Under the pieces are notes generated by a model. That model was not told the origin of the DNA. It saw nothing but the letters and a program-made list of their open reading frames with translations, and did not search any database. A DNA stretch of 64,000 nucleotides from Azolla pinnata (Eukaryota > Streptophyta > Polypodiopsida > Salviniales > Salviniaceae): NCBI GenBank assembly GCA_037176905.1, contig JBBBWG010026646.1, forward strand, positions 90,159 through 154,158, given 5' to 3'. The position numbers and the translations under genes are program-made. This document shows positions 56,601-64,000 of the stretch, one piece after another; within the stretch, counting starts at the first letter, position 1, and every line of letters starts with the position of its first letter.

Positions 56601-58548
56601 TATACATTCACATGTATAGGTACTTACTCATTCAAGTATATGTACTTGTAGTTATACACAAATGTACCAGGGATGTCATCAATACTTATGCATGCACATT
56701 ACTGTATTATAATACCTTTGATTCTAAATTACTATTTTATTGTCAAATCAATGACTAAGGTTTTGGAGCTTGAGAGAAATGGTAATACTGATGAGGATGG
56801 AGATAGCATGGCCATGACTACTTCAACATCACCTGAGAGATGGAAATCTGAGTTTAGCACAAAGCAAAGGCAGATATTTGAGCTTTGGGATATGTGCAAT
56901 GTATCAATAATCCACCGATCACAATTTTACCTCTTGTTTCGTGGAGATTATGCAGACAAGATCTACTTAGAAGTTGAGCTTCGAAGGCTCACATGGCTGA
57001 AGAGCCAACAGAGTGGTGCATCAGTAAACAACACTCACAAGTCTTCAGGAAGTCACATCATACGGTCAGGTGAACAAGTAGCGAGTCCTGCCTCCAGGTA
57101 AGAAAGTTTTTCCAATCTTGTTTTACGTTGGATTTTATACAAAAATGGGCTAATATAATTGTATTAGAATAAAGCTTATGCTTAAGGCCAGGAAAATTCA
57201 GTTAATTAGGTCGTTTCTTCGAGAACTTTGCTTAGTAGACAAGGAAGAAGCATGCATTGCGCTTATAGCATTAGTTTCAATAAGGCAAAAGGTATAGAGT
57301 GATACAAAATCCAATCTTTATGTTGAAGCATAAACAATTACCCAAATATTAAAGGTTGTAGTGAATATGGCTATTTACATCAATATATACGAGGATCTAA
57401 ATGGGTCATATGACTACATAAGGGTGAAATTGAAATATTTTTACTATGCCAAACTGAATGGAATTTTCTTTTCTGAAAAGTGCACTGCATCCGTGTTGTT
57501 TGCAGTGCAGCTGTGTCATTGTAGTGCGTCCATTCAAGTCTTTGTCATTAGGGTGGCTTTGAAGCAGAAAACATGGGTTGAGCTTCACATTAGGTTCAAG
57601 GTTTACCAATAATCAGCGAGCATCATGATGGATGAGATCAATACAGCCAATTTCTTTTCTATGTAGATAAATGACTGACGCTAACACTACCGCTCAAAAA
57701 TGGAGAGTGAAATGCATCGCGTCTTAGTGTTGAAAACTGGTGCATGTCTTTGTTTATTTGGCAGTTTATATATACCATTTGAATGCGTTGGGCTTGTTCT
57801 TGTGATTGAATGCATTGAAAGGATAGCCGAGTTAAATACAGTCAGAGAATCAGTCAAGGTTGTAAATGTTTGACACAACCTCATATGGCATTGAATAGGC
57901 CTGAATAATATACCTTTTCAAACATTCACTATGTGAAAAATGATTTGCTGGTATTGGATAATCAAGCTGATGAGGTAAACCTGTGAAGGATTAGCGAAAA
58001 TATCTGGATTGTGCAAAATATCTTTTAATGGACTTCAAAAGATACGTGACATTCAAAAGATTGCCCTCTATGTGCAAATTATTATGAATATGCCTACAGC
58101 ATGACCACACTCTGATTGTGTTTAGGGTTTGTTCAATCAATGCTGCTTTTATATGCTATTGAAGACATCATGGTGTGAAAATAACTAATTAAGTGCTTAT
58201 TTTGATGTTTGTTTCAGTATGAGAATTTTGAAGCGTGAAAGGGAATCACTAATCAAGTACATGAACACAAGGCTGACAGGGGCTGAAAGGCAAGAGTTGT
58301 ACTTACAATGGGGTATACCACTGGAGACGAAGCAAAGGAAAGTGAAGTTAGCGCACATGGTGTGGACGAAATCGAATGAAGAAGCTCACGTGAAAATGAG
58401 TGCTGAACTGGTGGCTAGGCTAGTAACCCTCTGGAATAAGAATGGCCCTGTTTCTAAAGAAATGTTTCAACTCAGCTTTTCAGCTCCACAACTGCAGACT
58501 GAGAGAACTATCTGGAGTCCCATTTCTAGCCTCTTCAAAGCTCTTTAA
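50684..58548 (+). CDS. NACK: NACK-type kinesin-7 (phragmoplast kinesin)
   Basis: Plant kinesin-7 that activates a MAP3K cascade at the phragmoplast equator during cytokinesis. Fifteen exons join to 974 residues: 50684-51053, 51751-51840, 52023-52123, 52249-52362, 52526-52607, 52697-52764, 52875-52940, 53008-53132, 53316-53520, 53629-53766, 53860-53964, 54070-54769, 55182-55273, 56760-57097, 58218-58548. After a 70-residue Ser/acidic N-terminus the motor (about 74-400) shows [13 protein letters not shown]-loop GQTCSGKT (160-167), switch [10 protein letters not shown], switch [30 protein letters not shown] and [13 protein letters not shown]. Coiled-coil sequence follows in exons 10-11, and [19 protein letters not shown] in exon 13. 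The NACK-specific C-terminal domain (DUF3490, about 753-974) has [33 protein letters not shown] and [20 protein letters not shown]. Tobacco NACK1 has about 959 residues, so it appears complete. MDEEKIF at residue 71 is an alternative start. Confidence 0.95.
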
Positions 58549-60214
58549 GCATTAACTGTCATTATTATTCTATCCCAATCATAATTATATAAAGAACGGA
58601 TTAGGATCAGCTTTACAAATCCTAATGCCCGATACACCTAACATCTACGCATGCACTTCTATATTCGCAATGCATGTGGGCAGTTGAATTACCTGCACAA
58701 ATAGATAACCATTTTCCTCTTAATGAAAGGTTAGTGCGTAGCAAAGAGGAACACTTATCTTGTACACTATGCTAGCGAAAAGCTCTCTTGTAATGTAATT
58801 ATCCCTATGTAATCACCCGTCGATTTGTCAATGTGCAACCTTTGTGGAGAACCCACTGATGTTTTGTTGCCCAACGTTTTTATCGAAACGTTACAAATCA
58901 CAGTTGTTTCCAACCTTGAGGGTGTTGGATTTGGAACTCTTTGTGCTACAGAATTTGCATGGAATTCAGTGCTGGTCCTTTTTAATTGCTGCTTTTGTGT
59001 GCAGGGCAATTGCTCCATTGTGGGAACATTTTTTGGGAAGAACTGATGGATCTACTTGGGTTTAGGATTATTGCCCTAAATTTGACCAGGTTTTTTAAAC
59101 ATACTGCTGGTGACGGGAACATGTAGACTGGTCTTGTTACAAAACCCAACTCTATAAAGGTTGAAATGAAAAGCAAAGAGTGGTTTACTACATCCAAATT
59201 TACCATTTTGTACTGATGCACCACTTGGGATTGTGCTACTAAAAGATAGGATGACGGTAGAAGGTTCAAAAGAAGATTCTAAGTTCTAATATTAGAGAGA
59301 AAGAGGTCAGTGAAGCAGAGAGATGTTTTCTTAACATGTCAGCCACATCCAACAAAAAGCTTTTTTTTTTTTTCTCTACTGGACTGCTTTTTGTCCTTTG
59401 CAGGAGTTTGTTGTGCAAAAAGAAGCACTATCAGTTATTCAGCACATGAAGTGCTTGAAAAAGAAATTCTCAAAAAAGTGATGCCATTCCGTCGGCGATG
59501 ATGAAAGAAAGAGCCAATATCCAGCAGAAGTGATGAAATTTGATCCACCCTAGTGTAAAGGGCTCTCGTTTGAATTAGTTAGCTCAATTATTCAGTCCCA
59601 ATTTCTTCTGAACCAGTGTGGGTCCTGCTTCCGACCAAAAGATTTCTGAACCTTGAGTTACAGAAAGAAACTTCATTGTCTTCATTAATGGAATATGGAT
59701 GTAAAAGGAATAGTAAGTAGTAAAACAAACTTCAAAAGTTTGGATTGGAGCTTACGCTTCAGAGTTAAGGCTACAACGAGAGAAAAACAAAAGAATTAAG
59801 GGTAATATAGAAAGAATCCGTCAAAGTTTGTTGAATATTCTGTATAGCCTTTTTACTACTTATGTATACATATATGAGAAATACATCATGGATGAGCTCG
59901 AAAGAAATCCCTCTTTCGTGTTGCAATCAATCCAAAATGTATGTATTCAAAGAAACCTTGATATATGATAATGAATGAGATGTGTGTGTAATAATGAATA
60001 TTTTCTGAGGCTTTATCCAAATAATGAATGTATAGATATTGTGCTATAGAAGATGAACAAAAGAGTGCTTTTTTTAAGTATTCACCCAACCTTGGCCAAG
60101 AGAAAGATAGGCACGGATATGGTAAAATTACTTGAGAAAGCAGGTCTACAGAGAGCTTCCCATCATTGATGCAGAAATGAAGAGAGTCAGAGCCATGTCT
60201 CAAGCAAAAAGTTT
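58549..60214. other. Kinesin to methyltransferase convergent intergenic region; no gene seen
   Basis: AT-rich sequence between converging genes. Short frames on both strands at 58767-59065 overlap one another and match nothing known. I see no RNA gene or transposon. Confidence 0.45.
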
Positions 60215-61741
60215 TTACCACCATTGATGAACGAGCACTCCTTTGCTTCTCAGAGCTTGGAATAAAGCAAGACACTCTCCATAGGTCTTCTGATACTTGG
60301 AAGTTCTCAAAGGACTAGATTTCTGCCACCTGTTATAGTGACATTCCAGGAATAGCTCATCCACAAGGCAAATAGCTCCGGTTTCAATCATCTTCGGCAA
60401 GAGATCAAACTCAGTCCCTTCTATGTCCATCTTCATCACAACAAAATCTTCTTCCGTGACTGTATTCATTAGCCAGTGGGAGAAATCGATCCCTTGCACG
60501 ATCTTGAAATTCTCATCTGGCTTCTGAAGAGAAGAAATACTCTGAATTCTTCCCATCCCAATCTCTCCTTCTGCTGCCCTGTTCTCTGGATTAGCACCAA
60601 ATACCAAGCTTTCATTCCTTATCCAAGCTGCAAATGGCATCAGTTTCACATTTCTTCTCCCAATATAATCCTCAGCAAAAGAATCATCTGCCTCCACTGC
60701 ATAAACGTGAAAATCTTGTTCTTGCTTTGGATACCTCTTTTTGAACCAGCTTCCAATGCTTGAACTGTAGCTTCTAGCCCCGACATCGATGTAGTAGTAA
60801 TGATTTCTCCCACTGATGTCAGAAACTGTAGTCAAGTATCTGATCTTCTTAGCATTCTCTTTTAATACTATCCAAGGTTTACGCGGTTCTTCCAAAATTA
60901 GCGGTTCTGCTGCATTGATAACCTCTGGATTCAGCTTCCTTTTACGGCAAATCTCCACTTGACGTCGTTTCTTTAGAGCGATCTCATAATACATACCATA
61001 TGCTCCAACATTTTTCACATAGAAAACATCAGAATTCTTGAATAGATCAGTATATCTTTCAATGCTGGGGAGGTTGTCATCATTCACTGAAGCTTCTGCA
61101 AGCCTCTGCTTGGAGAGATGGATAACGGCAAAACCACCTGGTTTTAGAGTGCGTTCCATCTCTGAGAACACATCCTCTGAAAAAGCTGAACTTTGCAATG
61201 GATTAGAAAACACAAAATCGAAGGTATTGGGGGGGAAGGGCAACCTATGCAAGTTTCCCTGCAAGACAAGAGGAAGAGAAGGAACCAGATCAACTCCGAG
61301 AGAATCCACACCTATTTCTTTGAGAGCTAAGACACCTTGGCCCCCACCAGCAGCGATCAATAGTGCCTTATCTCCGCTATGGAGGATCTCTGCCTTCATT
61401 AGATCTGAGAAAACCAGCGCAAACGAATCGACTTTGTTTCTCCAGTCTTTGGAAGTCCATAGCTTCTTGATTCCTGGAGCCAGTGTCTTTCTGAGCTGAA
61501 TTTGCAGGCTTTCTTCATAAGCCGAAAACTTTTGACTTCCTGTCTCGGCGACACTGAATATTCCATGGTAAACTTGGTGTGTGAAGCAGATTGTTTCATC
61601 AGCACATTTTCTTGACCCGCCAAGCAGAACAAAGAGGAAGTGGAAGGCAGTGAGCATAAGAAGAATGATGAAGCAGCGGATGATCATTTTACGAGCAAAC
61701 ACAGTCCTATGCTCATGAGGTGATACTTGTCTGAGTGTCAT
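60215..61741 (-). CDS. Membrane-anchored protein with two methyltransferase-like domains
   Basis: Single exon, 508 residues, start at 61741 (MTLRQVSPHEHRTVFARK). Residues 19-42 (MIIRCFIILLMLTAFHFLFVLL) form one membrane segment, so a type II Golgi or ER protein is likely. The first domain (about 110-260) has a SAM-binding fold: KALLIAAGGGQGVLALKEIG, VDLVPSLPLVLQGNLHRLPF, FDFVFSNPLQ and MERTLKPGGFAVIHLSKQRL, like methyltransferase type 11. The second domain (about 300-508) is FkbM-like: YYYIDVGARSYSSSIGSWF, VYAVEADDSF, FVVMKMDIEGTEFDLLPKMI and ELFLECHYNRW. The glycine motif of domain 1 (AAGGGQG) differs from the usual E/DxGxGxG, so its activity is uncertain. Plants have several homologues of unknown substrate. 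Lack of introns contrasts with the kinesin next door. Confidence 0.85.
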   Translation of the reverse strand: MTLRQVSPHEHRTVFARKMIIRCFIILLMLTAFHFLFVLLGGSRKCADETICFTHQVYHGIFSVAETGSQKFSAYEESLQIQLRKTLAPGIKKLWTSKDWRNKVDSFALVFSDLMKAEILHSGDKALLIAAGGGQGVLALKEIGVDSLGVDLVPSLPLVLQGNLHRLPFPPNTFDFVFSNPLQSSAFSEDVFSEMERTLKPGGFAVIHLSKQRLAEASVNDDNLPSIERYTDLFKNSDVFYVKNVGAYGMYYEIALKKRRQVEICRKRKLNPEVINAAEPLILEEPRKPWIVLKENAKKIRYLTTVSDISGRNHYYYIDVGARSYSSSIGSWFKKRYPKQEQDFHVYAVEADDSFAEDYIGRRNVKLMPFAAWIRNESLVFGANPENRAAEGEIGMGRIQSISSLQKPDENFKIVQGIDFSHWLMNTVTEEDFVVMKMDIEGTEFDLLPKMIETGAICLVDELFLECHYNRWQKSSPLRTSKYQKTYGECLALFQALRSKGVLVHQWW

Positions 61742-63050
61742 GGTTAATAATTAGAAAAACTCTAGAGATCAAGAGGTGTATCAGAGAGTTTTGGTGACTC
61801 TTTGCGATCTTCTTGATTGGACAAATGGATGTGTAGATCACACGACTTCAGATCTGCACGTCAGATTTGCGAAAAATGTTTAGTGATAAATGCCAACAAA
61901 TCTTCCGCTCCACCACGTCTGTTGCTCAGCGTGGGAAAGCAATAGCAGCAGTAACGTTCTCAAAGCCTCTACTTTAGTGTCTGCTACTTTTGATGAAACA
62001 GCAGAGACGAACGCAGACAAATTTCTTTCCCCGTTTCTGTTGCAGGAGTATGTCTATCCCTCTGTCAGGATCGAGGAGAAACGGGAGCTAAAGATTAAGA
62101 CTGGCTTTTCTTTAACGCGAGCAGAAACGAGAAGCAGTGTGGTTGCCACCAAGGAGACAGCGGCGATGGTTGCAAGATCTTTTAAGAGCAAGGCAATGCA
62201 AAGACGGGAGGTCGGAAAATCTGGCAATACTGTGACGGCGTCGTGAAGCCATGGCTTCGAGTTCACGGTGAAGGAGAGGAGACGCTCGCCACTGAAAGGA
62301 TTCAGACAACATTTACACTGTTTCAATGGAAATTACTCACTCACTGTTCCAACGGGAGGGGGGGGGACAACAGGAAACAAGAAAATGCGTCCTAGAAGCG
62401 CACCAAAAGTTTTGGGACGAAGCACTGGGAGATGCAGACACACAGAAAAAAAAACAAAGGAAAGCAAAATGGAAGGAGAGCAGCGTAGCAACTTATGTAG
62501 AGAAAACATCCATTGGCAAGACCTGCGAAGAATGACTGAACGAATTGAAGGAAGGAAGGAAGGAAGGAAGGAAGGAAAAAATGAAGAAGAAAAGACGGGG
62601 GGAGTAAGAGAGCTCCGCCGACAGAACGCGAATCAGAGAAAAACCGTGAATGTGCCTTGGCCGTTCAGAAGAGTTCAGCGAATCAATGGTCGGAAGAAGC
62701 AAGAAGAAGCAAGAAGCAAGAAGCAAGAAGCAAGAAGAAGAAGGAGAAGAAGCTCCACTTACTTGCGTTCTGCACTGAAGGGATAGTTGAAGCAGAAACT
62801 GGAATCGTCGCAGGAATGGCGCTGCAGGAATGCACGGAGGCGGCTCTGCAGGAGGAAAGCTTGCAGCAGCTGGGGGCGCGCGAGGGAAACGGGAACGCGA
62901 AATGGAGAAGACGCAGACGAAGACGAAGACGAAGACGAAGACGAAGCAGAAGAAGAAGAAGCAGAAGAAGAAGAAGAAGAAGAAGGGAAAGAAGGGAAGC
63001 GGGCAGACAAAAGAGACGAAGAACAGAGAGACGAAGAAGAAACGATGACC
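61742..63050. other. Methyltransferase upstream region with GGAA, AAGAAGC and GAAGAC repeats
   Basis: No gene is recognised. GGAA tetranucleotides lie at about 62550-62578, AGAAGCA units at 62696-62745, and (GAAGAC)n followed by (GAA)n at about 62905-62990. On the minus strand these read as CT-rich sequence typical of plant leaders. Open frames here (62268-62786, 62493-63300) are low-complexity on both strands. A long spliced leader reaching the ACGT array is possible but unsupported. Confidence 0.45.
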
Positions 63051-63054
63051 GTGC

Positions 63055-63311
63055 CACGTGGCCACGGCGACGCTGACGTGGCGGGGGCCGCTGAGCTGGC
63101 GGCCGCTGCGCGCCGGGCTCTGCTGACGTGGCACCTCCGAGCCGCTGAGCTGGCGCCCGAGCTGCTGACGTGGCGGTCCCGACCGCCGAGCTGGCTCCCC
63201 GGTCTGCTGACGTGGCGCCCCGAGCTGCTGACGTGGCGCCCCCGAGCTGCTGACGTGGCCCTTGGCCGGCCGGACGCGATGGGCATGACGTGGCGTTCAC
63301 GCTGACGTGGC
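63055..63311. promoter_or_regulatory. Array of eight TGACGTGGC elements plus a G-box
   Basis: TGACGTGGC starts at 63074, 63124, 63166, 63208, 63229, 63251, 63286 and 63303, all in the same orientation. Decayed versions such as TGAGCTGGC fall between them. A CACGTG G-box within CCACGTGG lies at 63055-63060. The array is flanked by CT-rich sequence on the left (minus strand) and leader-like sequence on the right, as expected for a divergent promoter. The target could be the methyltransferase gene 1.3 kb to the left or a gene beyond 64 kb. Confidence 0.7.
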
Positions 63312-64000
63312 ACGCCCATTGTTTCGGCCCCTGGGCTTTGCGCTTCTATCGTTCTCCTTCGTCCGAAACTGGATTTGCGACGATGACGATCTGTCGATTT
63401 GTTCTAATCTTATCCGCGCGCTCGCAACAGCTCCCTCGTTTGCCACCCGTTTCCCACGGGGGTTTTTTTTTGCCTTCTTCTGATCGATCCGTTCTGATCT
63501 GTCCGATTAACTCGCCCGGGGCTACGGTTTTTCTCTTTGTCGATGTCGGTTCCCCGTAACTCGCCCGCGGCATTAAATAGACGTGAATGAATCGTTGCAT
63601 GCATCATCGCGCACTTTGCCGAAGAACCGAGAGAAGGAAAGACGGCGGCACACGCGCACCTAACAAGGAGGCACAAAAAAAGGGTGGGGCATTCATGGAA
63701 AATGTGAAGGGCAGCAAAGGTTTAGGCAGTTGGGGGGGGGGGCAATTCAATACTAGTGAGCAAGATCTTATGATGAGATCTTATGATGAACATATTGTAT
63801 TAAAATAAAAGACAAGGAAATAGGTTGGGGATTTTGATTGTGTTCTTGGAAGGGCAAAACAATGGAGAGGATCTCGCATCGATCTGTGCCCAACAAATGG
63901 GAGCAATCCTCCATGTTGCAGAAGTGCCCACAAATGGGGGATCGATATGAGCCCGATGGGATCGACACCGCCGACGACACCCTCGTCCAAGACAAGGTGC
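63312..64000. other. Right edge; no gene identified
   Basis: CT- and G-rich sequence that could be the leader of a plus-strand gene starting beyond the window. Minus-strand frames at 63768-63995 and 63781-63990 match nothing I know. A short direct repeat AGATCTTATGATGA occurs at about 63762-63790. Confidence 0.4.

Noticed and set aside
62493-63305. Several open frames over the GAAGAC and TGACGTGGC repeats
   Set aside because: Low-complexity on both strands at once; repeat structure explains the openness.

Overview
This is a nuclear genome segment from a land plant. It carries plant-only or plant-type genes: an AGO1-clade Argonaute, a G-box-binding bZIP, a PLS-type PPR protein, a DUF247 protein, a GT14/DUF266 glycosyltransferase, a nodulin-like MFS carrier, a NACK-type kinesin-7 and a plant-type MCC alpha subunit. 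Introns are GT-AG, from about 75 bp to 1.7 kb, and TTTAGGG-like motifs occur. Protein style and the very abundant trinucleotide repeats are compatible with a seed-free plant (lycophyte, fern or bryophyte), but I cannot fix the lineage from sequence alone.

Layout. 1-6,100: no recognised gene, then GATGAT runs and a 1.3 kb CAT/CAC satellite in front of AGO1. 6,132-12,913 (+): AGO1, 20 coding exons, intact catalytic tetrad. 14,887-18,562 (-): nodulin-like MFS transporter, 3 exons. About 19,025-19,124: a 100-N assembly gap flanked by identical 77 bp copies. 19,815-21,740 (-): intronless GC-rich PPR gene ending inside its E motif. 22,419-about 26,160 (+): GBF-type bZIP, divergent from the PPR gene. 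27,823-32,149 (-): GT14/DUF266 glycosyltransferase, 10 or 11 exons. 33,374-35,203 (-): intronless GC-rich DUF247 gene. 37,281-45,044 (+): mitochondrial 3-methylcrotonyl-CoA carboxylase alpha subunit, 15 exons. 45-50 kb: gene-poor, with a dense GTCAA (W-box core) array. 50,684-58,548 (+): NACK-type kinesin-7, 15 exons. 60,215-61,741 (-): membrane-anchored protein with two methyltransferase-like domains. 61.7-64 kb: low-complexity DNA and a third ACGT-element array.

The genes do not form an operon or obvious cluster. The most suggestive shared signal is regulatory. Clusters of the bZIP-type element TGACGTGGC occur in three places: four units plus a perfect G-box/ABRE between the PPR and the G-box-binding-factor gene, four TGACGTG elements just upstream of the MCC alpha start, and eight copies plus a G-box at 63.05-63.31 kb. 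One neighbour of the first array encodes the kind of factor that binds such sites, so autoregulation or a local regulon is a testable idea. AGO1 has a recognisable miR168-like site at the same peptide position as in Arabidopsis AGO1, a duplicated 3' splice site that would give a premature stop, and a GC-AG intron.

Exon borders were read by eye from splice consensus, reading frame and family conservation. Coding phases were checked across every junction of AGO1, the MFS gene, GT14, MCC alpha, kinesin and most of the bZIP. UTRs, promoters and regulatory roles are inference.
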